Origin: Parietaria judaica
Taxonomy: Eukaryota; Streptophyta; Magnoliopsida; Rosales; Urticaceae
Direction of reading: 5' to 3'
NCBI GenBank assembly: GCA_954871525.1
Contig: OX940870.1
Span: forward strand, 5,487,501 to 5,551,500
DNA: 64,000 bases
Shown here in pieces: positions 39,232-50,885 of the stretch. How positions within the stretch are numbered: the first letter of the stretch is position 1; each line of letters begins with the position of its first letter. The notes under the pieces are model-generated. The model was not told where the DNA came from, made no database searches, and worked only from the letters and a program-made list of their open reading frames with translations. A program made the position numbers and the translations under genes.

Positions 39232-41789
39232 ATGGAGATGCTGAGGTCAAACGTTGATACTACTGTCGAACAACCCGACTCACGAGAACGACAAGACTCG
39301 CATGAAGAAGAAGACGAAGAAGAGCATTTTCACGTTTTGGCCGTGGACGACAGCGTCTTCGACCGAAAGCTCTTGGAGAGACTCCTTAAGGTTTCCTCTT
39401 ACAAAGGTATATATATAGTGTCTGTCAACATATATATATATATATATATATGTTTATACTGTTAAAAAACTTGGTTTGAGACCTTGTTTGTGGTAGTACT
39501 ATATACTGTATAATATTGATAATTAAGAGTGAAAATTGGCAAGCACAGTGACTTGTGTGGATTCTGGAGACGAAGCTCTCAAGTATCTGGGTTTGGCTCA
39601 CGATGACGACGATGACGACGACGTGGACAAGAATTCTCCAGCTTCCAGTTCTAATTCTTCATCTTCTTCTCCACCATCAGAGGTTAGAATTATCAATCAT
39701 CCTTTTTATTTTATTTTTTTCTACGTATTTTGATTGTAATATCTCTAGGTTTCTTGCCAATGCCATACAAAATGATATATTTCTTTAAAAGGAAAATAAA
39801 AATAAAAGGCTATATATATTTGTGAATATATACAAATATAAAAACTAGGGAATTTTGAACAAATCTTATAGCTATTTAACAAATAATAATTAATTGCGCT
39901 ACAATTCTGATGATACCCTAATTTTTTTTTAAGAAAGTATGTTTATTATGTATAGATGCGTATTTGGCTGTCTTAAGATGTATTATCAATTGTGTACTAA
40001 TTACGTTATTGTATATTTATAAATTATGTGTGAAATTACAATCATAAAATGTATCTTTGAAGTTTTCCTATATACATAAACTATTTTTTTTTAATAGTGT
40101 CACAAAAGATCAATTTTCCGCTAGTGGGACATTGCCAAATTGATGATGAGTAATAGGTTAGGCATGTGATTATCGGTAATGAAGACAGAATACTGTATGT
40201 ATATATGTATCTATATATGTATAGCCCGTAATAATTAGACAATTAACATACGGTTTAATTGTTTGACCAGCTAAAGTCCCTCTGAATCTGAACAATATAC
40301 TATCTCTCAATTATTTTCTGACATGCACAATTAATAATAATGAACAAACAATCAATGCATTATTTCCATTCTTAGAAACCATATAGTATGGACTATGGAG
40401 GTCTTTAAAAAAAAAAAACTGAGTGTGTATGATAAAGTTGGCATTTGACTTGAGATCTGTATAATGTATACAACTACGATTATATATATCTATACACTCA
40501 CACACACATATATGCATATATATATATGATGTATAATATGGTAAAATGTACTATATTGAAGTGTATCTCGTGGCATCAAATGCAGGGATCAAAAGTAAAC
40601 TTGATCATGACTGATTATTGTATGCCCGGAATGAGCGGCTATGATTTGCTCAAACGCCTCAAGGTAAATAAAACCCCTCATTTTTCTTCATTCTATATTA
40701 TTTGCCAAATGACGTATTGATTTTGTTGTCTTATATATATATATATATATATATATTGATCGTTATTTAACAATTGGCTTATAAAAGTACTCGAAATCAT
40801 AATCAATTGAATGTGTTGTGATGTATTGTAGACACACACTCATGAAGAGGTGCTATATATTTGTATCAATAATATAATGGTGTTACATACCTAATATCAT
40901 TAGAAATATTAAGGATATTTACTGATGTTATTTAGGCCATTAAATAGTATTTGGTCAAATATTTAAGTGAATAAAAAACTAATAATTAGACATTCACATA
41001 ATACGAGGAGATTGAATATAGTTAAGATCGCGCATCTTCCGTTTCGAGAATGATTATGTAAAATAAGAGTGGTCTCTTCTTGCAGGAATCTTCTTGGAAA
41101 AACGTTCCCGTTGTGGTAATGTCATCGGAAAATGTACCTTCTAGAATCAATAAGTAAGCCTTGCTTTTTTTCCTCTACTTTTTTGTAATGACATTCATTA
41201 GTTAGTAGAACTTCGTTAAATTAATACTCGATAAATTAATAACATCGACTAAATAATATTTTTGTATGGTCCCGACTCTATACCTCGATAAATTAATAAC
41301 CTCGACTAAATAATATTTTTGTATGGTCCCGACTCTATACCTCGATAAATTAATAACCTCGACTAAATAATATTTTTGTATGGTCCCGACTCTATACCTC
41401 GATAATAAAATTCTATAGTCCCCGCGATATTAATTTATAAGTTTTACTGTATTTTTAATTTTTTTTGTTTAATTCTTTGACTTGTAAACAGGTGTTTGGA
41501 AGGAGGAGCCGAGGAGTTCCTATTGAAACCTCTTCAGCTCTCAGATTTGAAGAAGCTCAGTCACTATCTTCTCAAACCGCTAATAGTGGACCAATCTTGT
41601 GAAAGCAAGATCACTGAAACCGAGGAAACTTTGACCAAAAACGACGTCGTTTATGACGAAAGCGACGCCAAAAGCGGTGTCACCAGCCACAACAATGCTA
41701 GTGCCAATGCCATCAGCAAGAGGAAGGCAGTGATGTCCCCAAGCCCTTCCGAGAGAAGACCCAAAGCCAAAGGCCTTGCAGTGATATGA
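39232..41789 (+). CDS. ARR9-like: Type-A cytokinin response regulator (ARR8/ARR9-like)
   Basis: A phospho-accepting receiver protein that dampens cytokinin signalling after phosphotransfer from histidine-phosphotransfer proteins. Five exons: 39232-39406, 39549-39682, 40586-40663, 41086-41153, 41492-41789, giving 250 residues; phases agree and all introns are GT-AG. The receiver spans residues about 33-175. The acidic pair is D39-D40 (VLAVDDS), the phospho-acceptor D113 ([13 protein letters not shown]) and the conserved lysine K164 (EEFLLKP). The short C-terminus ([16 protein letters not shown]) is not a DNA-binding domain, which makes it type A, and the GSKVNLI and NVPSRI wording is closest to ARR8/ARR9. 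Odd points are an acidic N-terminus and a long Asp-then-Ser linker (residues about 79-102) inside the receiver between helix 2 and strand 3. A second ATG at 39238 is in frame. Confidence 0.93.
41205..41449. mobile_element. TIR MITE with 57-bp tandem repeats, in a response-regulator intron
   Basis: The left end GTAGAACTTCGTTAAATTAA and right end, inverted CAGTAAAACTTATAAATTAA, match the termini of the element at 54359-54691. The interior holds three copies of a 57-bp unit starting at 41227, 41284 and 41341 (CTCGATAAATTAATAAC) and a partial fourth at 41398. It lies in intron 4 (41154-41491) between intact splice sites. Confidence 0.8.
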
Positions 41790-42259
41790 GGAGTTTAATA
41801 AGATTAACACCTAAGTAATAAAAATTATCAAAATCACAGCTCTAATAATCCTTGTGAAAAAGACAAACGATCGAGCTTAAGATATGCACAAAGTTCTTGT
41901 TCTTTGCTTTTTGTTTATTGCGACCAAATTATCTATCTCGTAATCATGGATAGGTTTGGTTGTTCGGGTTGTGTGGGGTTCATATAGAGACATGTAATCA
42001 ATAAGGTAAATTTTGGAGGGTTATTTTATTTATTATTAGTGGCCAAAGTTGGGTTCAAAATATAAGAGTTTTAACTAAGATGCAACTTTTTCCGATTTGT
42101 TTTCGTAATATAATTAAGTTCTACTTAAGAGTTTTTATTATAATTACTTAACAGCTTTGCCCACTCAATAGTAGATTCAAAATCTACTTTATTTGGTTTC
42201 TCTAGTGTGCCGGAAAAGTCCATTTCTAATCTTCATTTCTACTTAAAAATATATATATA
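41790..42259. other. 3' flank of the response regulator
   Basis: AT-rich; probably includes its 3' untranslated region. A short (TA)n run lies at its right end. Confidence 0.5.
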
Positions 42260-44413
42260 GGGAAACTTGAAAAAAGTCCCCCAAAAAGCAAGTTCTACCC
42301 ATTTTGTTCTCCACTATAATAAATCTGAAAATTTATTCCCCAACTCTTTTTTTACCACAATTTTGACAAAAATACCATCTTTTACCATTTTTTTTACTCA
42401 CTGTTTTCACCCCTCTCTGTGTGGTTAGACCGTTTTTTGCTTTAATTTGGACCGTTTTTGGTATCTTTGTAGACAGTTTCTTGGTTTCGAAAAAAGACTT
42501 AGACAATTTCATGCATAGACTTAGACACTAAATAAAGCCTAAGTAGACACTTCTAAATTTTCAAAATAAAATCCATCAAACTATTAACTGAAATCACAAG
42601 TTTATATGTAGTTAGACAATTTTTAAAACAAAAAATGACTATTTTGTGCATCTTTGTATACACTTTAAAAAAAGTACGAAATATCGGTTAGAGCCTCATT
42701 TGGGACCCTTTTTGGTATTGGCTTAGACACTTTTTGGGGTCGAAAAAAGCCTTAGACAGTTTCATGCATAGACTTAGACACTAAATAAAGCCTAAGTAGA
42801 CACTTCTAAATTTTCAAAATAAAGTCCATCAAATTAAAAACAAGTTAAAATTACAATTCTAATTATAGTTACCTTTTAACATAAAAAATGATTGTTTTGT
42901 GCATCTTTGTAGACACTTCTAAAAAAGTGCCAAATATTGGTTAGACCGATTTTTGTCTCATTTTGTACCGCTTTTGGGATTGGCTTAGACAGTTTTTAAG
43001 TTTCGGAAAAAGCCTTAGACAGTTTCATGCATAGACTTGGACACTAAATAAAGCCTAAAAAGACACTTCTAAATTTTCAAAATAAAGTTCATAAAATTAT
43101 TAACTAGTTTAAATTACAAGTCTATATGTAGTTGAACACTTTTTAACATAAATAAGGACTGTTTTGTACATCTTTGTAGACACTTTGAAAAAAGTACGAA
43201 ATATTGGTTAGACAGTTTTTTTCCTCATTTTGGACCGTTTTTGGTATTGGCTTCGACAGTTTCTGGGTTTTGAAAAAAGCCTTAGACAGTTTCATGCTTA
43301 GACTTAGACATCAAATAAAGCCTAATTTCTAAATTTTCAAAAGGCTTTATTTGGTCTAAGCATGAAATTGTCTAAGGATTTTTTCGAAACCCAGAAATTG
43401 TCTAAGCCAATACCAAAAACGCTCCAAAATGAGGAAAAAAAACTGTCTAACCAATATTTCGTACTTTTTTCAAAGTGTCTACAAAGATGTACAAAACAAT
43501 CATTTTTTTATGTTAAAAAGTGTTTAACACATATAGACTTGTAATTTCAACTAGTCAATAATTTGATGAACTTTATTTTGAAAATTTAGAAGTGTCTACT
43601 TAGGCTTTATTTAGTGTCTAAGTCTATGCATGAAACTGTCTAAGGCTTTTTTCGAAACCTAAAAACTGTCTAAGCCAATACCAAAAACAGTACAAAATGA
43701 GGCAAAAATCGGTCTAACCAATATTTCGCACTTTTTTAGAAGTGTCTACAAAGATGCACAAAACAATCATTTGTTATGTTAAAAAGTGTCTAACTATATT
43801 TAGAGTTGTAATTTTAACTTGTTAATAATTTGATGGACTTTATTTTGAAAATTTAGAAGTGTATACTTAGGCTTTATTTAGTGTCTAAGTCTATGCATGA
43901 AACTGTCTAAGACTTTTTTCGAACCCAAAAATTTCTAAGCCAATACCCAAAACGGTTCAAAATGAAGCAAAAAATTATCTAACCAATATTTTGAACTTTT
44001 TTAGAAGTGTCTACAAAGATGCACAAAACAATCATTTTTTAAGTTAAAAAGTGTCTAACTATATATAGACTTGTAATTTTAACTAGTTAATAATTTGATG
44101 GATTTTATTTTGAAAATTTAGAAGTGTCAACGTAGGCTTTATTTCGTGTCTAAGTCTATGCATGAAAGTGTCTAAGCATTTTTTTGAAACCAAGAAACTG
44201 TCTACAAAGATACCAAAAACGGTCCAAATTGAAGCAAAAAACGGTCTAACCACACCGAGACGGGTGAAAATGGTGAGTAAAAAAAATGGTAAAAGATGGT
44301 ATTTTTGTCAAAATTGTGGTAAAAATTGAGTTGGGGAATAAATTTTCAGATTTATTGAAGTGGGGAACAAAAGGGGTAGAACTTGCTTTTTGGTGGACTT
44401 TTTTTCAAGTTTC
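42260..44413. mobile_element. Large foldback element, 2.15 kb, two ~1.07-kb arms
   Basis: The left end GGGAAACTTGAAAAAAGTCC and the right end, inverted GAAACTTGAAAAAAAGTCC, are joined by almost continuous inverted similarity to a centre near 43335. Each arm contains diverged tandem units of about 230-260 bp (marker GTTTCATGCATAGACTTAG at 42508, 42759 and 43023 on the left; its inverse on the right). It has no coding capacity. Both flanks are (TA)n, which hides any target duplication. Confidence 0.85.
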
Positions 44414-44589
44414 TATATATATATATATATATTATTGAGTTTGATAACAAACTTTTGGGTTTTTGTTGTCCAAATTTCGCTTGATTTGATATTAGTTTAG
44501 CGCAGTGTGATTTTTGTCATTGTATTTAGATGCACCTATGTGTTATATTAGCAATGCTGACTAATTAAAGAAGCAGATTATTAAATCTT

Positions 44590-45310
44590 GTTAATGCTCG
44601 AAAATGGATCAACATTAATGCGGCCTAATTTGTTATTTTGTGCCGGGCCCAATACTCATTTGAAGGTTGGATCGAGCTGATTCTTGGCGGTTGGGGTTGA
44701 GTCGTTGCCCCAGGAGCGGCGACTGAGTCCGCGATGTCTTCGTGGTGATGCGACTCGTCGTTGTATGGCGGTGAGTTCCTGCAAAATGAACAAACGATGA
44801 CGGACCTCACAAGATTAAGGCTGCCTACGTACCCAAATGAGATCAGGGAATCACGTAGTTTAGTGTTAGTGGGTGTTTAAATGGGGCTAGACGCTTGATT
44901 TGTCTCTGCTGTGGCGGAAGTATTTTCCGGTGTATTCTCATTTGTTTCCTTTTCCGAGAACGCCCTCTGGATCTGGAGAGAAACGAGAATAACGTCGCTC
45001 CCGAGCTTGGCTCACCGAAGTTCGTTAGTCTCAGACCTCGTCTCTTTTAAGGAAAGATTATACTCCTCGAGCTTGGCTCGTCAGAGAATCGTCCACGGAC
45101 ATTCGTCTTTAGGAGAGGAAATGAGACGCGAACTCATAATGAGGCACTGTGGGGGGACTTTATTGCTCGTTTTACCTCTCCATATTAGTCGGACGATATT
45201 ACATCGAAAAAGGCGAGAGAAATAACGAACGGAGTTTTTTCCGAAATTGAGAATGTGTAGAGTTTTGTCTGCTCGAAAACAAATCCTCCTTTTTTATTGG
45301 CCGAATCCCC
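44590..45310. repeat. Probable LTR or other retroelement fragment
   Basis: It is distinctly less AT-rich than its surroundings and contains AAGGCTGCCTACGTACCC at about 44817, a phrase I associate with plant retroelement LTRs. Its limits and class cannot be set from the sequence alone, and short open frames here have no recognisable domain. Confidence 0.3.
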
Positions 45311-45424
45311 CTTCAAGTGAAGAGAGATGAGAGTATTTATAGACATAAAATGTCTATGGCATTGCGTTAGAAAAAAATCATCACTTGCATGAGGCATATT
45401 GTCCACCTCCTCTTCCTTTACCTG

Positions 45425-45460
<36 letters not shown>

Positions 45461-45798
45461 ATAATAAAAGTGAAACAACATTGCACCATTGGATTGGGCA
45501 CAAGTCAAGCGGCAACATGTAGCCTCATCTAATATTTTTATATATATATACATAAATAAATTGTGTGATAAGAAATTATGCAGATCAATTATCCATATAT
45601 ACATATTATATATATATATAATATTTCGGGCAATATTCCTCGTTGGGCCGTAAATTTTTGTAAGCCGCAAAAATACCCGTAACAAATCGCATTTTGAAAT
45701 CCTACTTTTTACATCGTAAGATAACCAACTCCTCGAATTGATCATATGAATCCCTATCTTAGACATAAAAGTTGCATATACATGTCACTGGCTAATAG
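45311..45798. other. Gene-free AT-rich DNA
   Basis: (TA)n runs at about 45428-45458 and 45606-45622. Nothing else is recognised. Confidence 0.5.
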
Positions 45799-45806
45799 AA
45801 TGCGAT

Positions 45807-46295
45807 CAGTGGTGGAGCTACATAAAGGCGAGTGTATGTTTGGACACTACCTGAAAAACAGCGTGTAAAAAATAAAATATAAAAGTTTAAATAAAAAGCG
45901 TAGATATTATGTCTAAAATCTTAACAGTCAATCGAGTAATAGAATGAGCATGTAGGAGTTTTAGTTGTTGTCTTGATTTCAAGGTCTTTCTTTTAGAAAG
46001 ATCCAGGGTCGACTCTTAACACCCAGCAAAATCTGTACTAATAAAAAAATATAATTTATCATCTTATTTGAGGCAAAATACTACAATATAATGAGTTATA
46101 ATCCTTATATTTTCAGTGGTAAATTTTTAATAGTATATTTTTTTATCGTATTTCTACACAGTTTCAACATATTATAACCATTTTATTATTATGATTTTTC
46201 CAGTTTTGATTATGTCTCATTAATTACCTTTAATTCATTGAAAACTAGTTAATAGTTATAAATATTTCTTAAAAATACGTCAAACTGAGGTCATC

Positions 46296-46338
<43 letters not shown>

Positions 46339-46558
46339 GTTTCTATCGACGGGGAATCTATTATACAATATTTATACAAAAAAATAGACTTTATATTTTA
46401 TAAAAGGTAACTTTATCTATTTGATTTTTAATAGATGTTCCAATATTATTATGTGATTATTGTTATTTATTTGTAAAAAAATAACTGAAAATTTACATTA
46501 AAATATATTGAAAAATTATCTTAGGCACCACCTCAGCAGAAATCCTGACTCCACCATG
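45807..46558. mobile_element. hAT-type element, 752 bp, near-perfect 8-bp duplication
   Basis: AATGCGAT (45799-45806) and AATGCGGT (46559-46566) flank it. Ends read CAGTGGTGGAGCTA and, inverted, CATGGTGGAGTCA. The interior near 45950-46030 has a B-box-like GGTCGACTCTTAAC after an A-box-like stretch, suggesting an older tRNA-derived insert. A (TA)n run lies at 46300-46337. Confidence 0.72.
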
Positions 46559-46846
46559 AATGCGGTTAATAGTTTTAGTTATCTTACTTTACGAATATAT
46601 CTTGTAAATTGAGTACATGTAATTTTGACCAATAATATCAGTTATCTAAAAAAGTGTAAACATGCGTTTTCAAGAAGAAGAAAAATCCCTGTCCTAAAAA
46701 AATTCCAATACAAAGATAATGCAAAAAGAAAGATGAATAATTGAACTTTTTCCTCCGAAGTCGTAACCCAACATCCAAGGTCAATGTGTATTTTTGAAGA
46801 GTATCCCGTTGTTGATATTTTGTTGTCAATTAGTTGCTTATAAATT

Positions 46847-48425
46847 TACTTGGTATGAAAGAGTTTGTAATTATCTTGACATGGATGCGCTCAAGCAAAT
46901 GTCGTACGAGTATGAGGAGACCAAGAAGCTTGCCATCGGCGGTACAATTTCTTTCTTGAATCAGCTATTATAAAACTGTTACCGACGTGATATATTGTTA
47001 CTTGAATTCCATTATTTATTGTTTTACTTATGTTAAGAACCGATATGTTTAGGGTTTATTTGTCCGGCCGGGCCGGGCCATGAAGCTGTAATGTAAGCTT
47101 AATTAGTTCAGTCTAATTAGATTAGCGTGGGCCTGTAAATAAAACCTGCACATGCGGGTTTTTAACCGAATCCGGTTAAAAAAAAACGGAATTAAAATTG
47201 GGTAAACCGAAATTTAATTTTGAAAACTCACAACCGGATTACACTGGTTCCGGGTTTGAATTATAAAACCCGGAGTCCGGTTAGTCGGTCACTCAAACGC
47301 GATTTTTAAATAAATACTTATAAATATTTAATTTATTTTTATAATATTTGTAAGCTTTTGCTCGGTATAAATAATAATGTTAATATTCGGACACTGATAC
47401 TTATTACTTACTCAATGCTCAGTCATTAAAACGACATCGTATAAAACGACAATGCTCCCTCCTTCCTCCTCGACTCAGCGTCTGTCGCCTCTCTCTTGTC
47501 TCGATGAAGACGAACCCGTGGTTTCCTTCCTCCTCCATTAAAGGCTTGTGAAATCTGTCCATCGGTTTCAGGTAACAAGATATAATCTACAATGTTAGAT
47601 TCTACATGATATTATTATTAGGGTTACTTATTTTAGTTTTCTGATATTAGGGATTCGGTTTTTTCTAGTTTTTAGGTTGGTTTTGATGACTAGTGACAGG
47701 GTACTGATTGATTTCGTTGATTACAGTTCTGATTTTGATGATTAGAGTGTTGATCTTGTTTATCACATTGTTGATTTTGATTATTGCAATCCTGATTTTG
47801 ATGATTAGAGTGCTAATTTGTTAATTACGGTGTTGGTTTAGATTATTGCAATCCTGATTTTGATGGTTAGAGTGCTAATTTGTTAATTACGGTGTTGATT
47901 TGATTATTGCAATCCTGATTTTGATGATTAGAGTGCTAATTTGTTAATTACAGTGTTTAGGGTTTATTTTTCCGGCCCGGCCCATGAAGTTGTAATACTG
48001 GCTTAGCCGGTTCAGTCTAATTAGCTTCGAGTTTCTTTAGGGTTTTAGAGTAGACCTATCATAAAAACAGGGTATCACCGGTTCTAGACCCGTACCGAGA
48101 TTTACGCCTCGAGATTATATCAGACAGAAACATTGAAGTAGTAATGAAATTTCAATATAATTATAAAGAAATTCCTCTGGTTTCTCTTTTATCTTTGTTT
48201 ACAGAGGCAAGCGAATCGGTAGACATAAAAAAAATCGAGCACATCGCAAAAGACGACCAACACATCGGCAACACGGTGGAGAAGATCGTGTTGGAGTGGG
48301 ATTGGCAGAGAGAGCAGTTTTGCGAGCAGACAGGTTTGAAGCGTGAGCGTCAAGACGACAAGCACCAGCTCTCGCTGCAAAATGACGAGAGCTTCGGGGA
48401 CGAGCTTGAGCGGATGCTATCGGGA
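46847..48425 (+). pseudogene. 5'-truncated duplicate of SNAP43
   Basis: It contains a shortened copy of SNAP43 exon 6 (about 46880-46942; the start of the exon and its acceptor are deleted) and a full copy of exon 7 (48205-48425, reading EASESVDIKKIEHIAKDD). The intron sequences on both sides also match the functional gene. The start of similarity at 46847 (ACTTGGTATGAAAGAG) and the end at CTATCGGGAA mark the duplication limits. Exons 1-5 are absent. Its intron is enlarged by about 0.9 kb of repeat DNA. It ends 37 bases before the SNAP43 start codon. Confidence 0.88.
47048..48025. repeat. Inserted repeat block with duplicated borders in the SNAP43 copy
   Basis: A segment of about 70 bp (GTTTAGGGTTTATTTGTCCG to GTCTAATTAG) occurs at both ends, once at about 47048-47122 and once at about 47955-48025, but only once in the matching intron of the functional gene. 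Between them are a hAT-like 5' end with CCGGTT motifs (about 47125-47290), a CT-rich leader-like stretch and three tandem units of 61-62 bp at about 47777-47955 (marker TTATTGCAATCCTGATTTTG). Confidence 0.7.
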
Positions 48426-48462
48426 AAAGTTGTCAGGTTTGCGTGGAGAGAGATTGGAAGCA

Positions 48463-50885
48463 ATGGAGTTGAACCCCTTCAAGCAGGACATCGATGAGCT
48501 CATAGCCGATTTTGCCATGGTACTTTCCGCTTCTTCGATTACCAGAAAACTGGGTTTCTTTTGCTTCGTTATCGAATGAATGAATTATATGCAGGCCGAG
48601 TCTCAAAGCTTTGGGGTAATGAAGAGGATATGGCTTTCCAAGAAATTCTCATACCTCTACGAAGCTAGCCCTTCTTCCAACTTGGCTTTCTTTATGCAAA
48701 CCCTTTTCTCTCATGCTCTTGGTATCATCTCTACTCTCTCTCTATATATATATATATAGAGAGAGAGAGAGAAATATAGCTATATATATGTATGCATTGT
48801 CTCTCATAAATGTATTAGGGAGAAAGTTAGTTGTGAGAAACCTAATGGAAGGAAGTAAAGAGATTTGATGCGTGATTTTACGTGGAAACCCAATTTACGA
48901 AAAAAATCACGGACGAAGGATAAGAATTTGCTATGATCGGAAAGTAGAACGGTGCCGTAGGTTAATTGACAGAAGATCTCTAATCCGAAAGGTCCATGCA
49001 TGTCCTGTCGGCCCGACCCCTTTGCTTCCATTACAAAACCCTTAAATATCCAACAAAACTATCTGTGAAGTTACGAGACAGGCCGGGTTAAGAAATCGGA
49101 TTCAGATCACAAACTCTGACAGTCGTTAGTAACTGAAGATACTAACTCTTGGAAAGTGAAATGCAGGGTATATGAACCATACATCTAGTTTATCTATGAG
49201 ATTGGGAGGGCTGTATTGTCTTTACTGCCTTCATGAGACTCAACCATTCAAGCCCCACTTCAAGATCTATTTATCTCTAGGTAAACTCACATTGGATTCT
49301 ATTTAAATTGCGGTGAAACCGGGAACCGGGATTTTGTCAATTTATCCTCTCGGTTCCTGTTTTCTATGAGATTTAAGGACACTCCCGGTGTTGGTTTTGT
49401 AAAAATTGGTTTTTTTGGGGAGCCATGACCGCTGAAATGCAGTTTTAAAACTAGGAATGCCGGTTTTAAATCAGAATTACTAGGGTTTATTTAAATATTT
49501 TTATATACATTATTATAATCTCTCAAAAATGGGACTGAGATTCCCGGTTCCCAATATTTCAACAAAAAAAAAACGGTTTGTAAACCGGTATTGGGAACCT
49601 GCAATAAATTCACCCATATATATTTTAATATTAGACATTTGTATTTCTATATGCTCTATGTGTTTGATGTGTTATAATCTCCGTTTTTCTTTTCTTTTTT
49701 AACTATTTATTGTCCATTGGCCATGACAGAAGATCTGAAAAACCTGAAAATTTTGGTTGTTATTTCGAAAGAAAACAATTTGAAAGGCGTGTCTGCTATT
49801 GTGAGGAAAATGCTTGAGAAGAAAATCTTCCTGTTTGGTATTCTGGACATCAATGAAGGAGATGTTGCAGAGACCGTTAACCAGCTAACGGAACTACAAA
49901 ACGCCCGCGTTAAAGTTGCGTACGAGCAGTAAGTTTTTCAAACCATATTCGATTGATCTCTTCAATTTATATACGCATCTTCTCCTTGTTTGTATTATAA
50001 CTATCTCTTCCTCGTTTGTTTTAACAGGTTATTTTCTAACTCCAAAATTCAAGATTATATCCACTTGGACATGGTAATTATTGTTCTTTCTCAAACTAAT
50101 CGTGAAGGTTATGCTCATTTTTTGTTAGAAAACTACTTGGTATGAAAGAGTTCTTTATTATCTTGAATCGGTACGTAAATATGACGGTTTTTTACCAGGG
50201 TACAGCAGTTGACATGGAAGCGATCAAGCAAATGTCATCCGAGTATGAGGAGACCAAGAAACTTGCTATCGGCGGTACAATTTCTTTCGTGAATTAGCTG
50301 TTAAAAAATCGTTAACAACGTGACATTATTTATATTAATGATGTTATTACTCATATAGTGTTACTTAAATTCCATATTTAATTGTTTTAGTTATTTGTAG
50401 AACCGATATTTTTTGGGTTTATTTGTCCGGCCCGGCCCATGAAGTTGTAATATTAGTGTAGTCAGTTCAGTCTAATTAGCTTAGAGTTTCTTTAGGGTTT
50501 TAGAGTAGACCCAACATAAAAACGGGGTATCAACGGTTCTAGACCCGTGACTAGATTTATGTCTCAGATACTATATCAGAAACATTGAAGTAGTAATAAA
50601 TTTTTCAATATAATTATAAAGATATTTCTCTGGTTTTCTCTTTTCTCGTTGTTTGCAGAGGCAAGCAAATCGGTGGACATCAAAAACATCGAGCACATTG
50701 CGAAAGACGACCAACACTTCGGCGACGCGGTGGAGAAGATCGTGTGCGAGTGGGATTTGCAGAGAGAGCAGTTTCACGAGCAGACGGGTTTGAAGCATGA
50801 GTGTCAAGACGACGAGCAGCAGCTCTTGCTGCAAAATGATGAGAGCTTCGGGGATGAGCTTGAGCGGATGCTATCGGGAACGTGA
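48463..50885 (+). CDS. SNAP43: snRNA-activating protein complex subunit SNAP43
   Basis: Subunit of the nuclear SNAPc complex, which binds the upstream element of small nuclear RNA genes and recruits the polymerase. Seven exons: 48463-48519, 48595-48721, 49167-49280, 49730-49928, 50028-50073, 50199-50274, 50659-50885. They give 281 residues with consistent GT-AG junctions. The N-terminus (MELNPFKQDIDELI, then MKRIWLSKKFSYLYEASP and NLAFFMQTLF) and the middle (MRLGGLYCLYCLHETQPFKP) are the conserved SNAP43 core. QLTELQNARVKVAYEQLF follows, and the C-terminal exon is acidic and Gln-rich. Recognition is from memory of the plant family. The start codon lies only 37 bases after the truncated duplicate, so any leader and promoter must lie within duplicated DNA. 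Intron 3 holds a diverged hAT-like remnant (about 49310-49620). Confidence 0.88.

Noticed and set aside
42260..44413. Possible CRISPR-like or satellite array because of regular repeats
   Set aside because: Repeats are long, diverged and arranged as two mirror-image arms, as in a plant foldback transposon.
45185..45766. 193-codon minus-strand open frame
   Set aside because: Low complexity with long Tyr-Ile runs from TA repeats, no domain and no gene-like context.
49310..49620. Defined hAT element in SNAP43 intron 3
   Set aside because: The CCGGTT motifs are suggestive, but I found no matching target duplication, so it is only mentioned within the gene entry.
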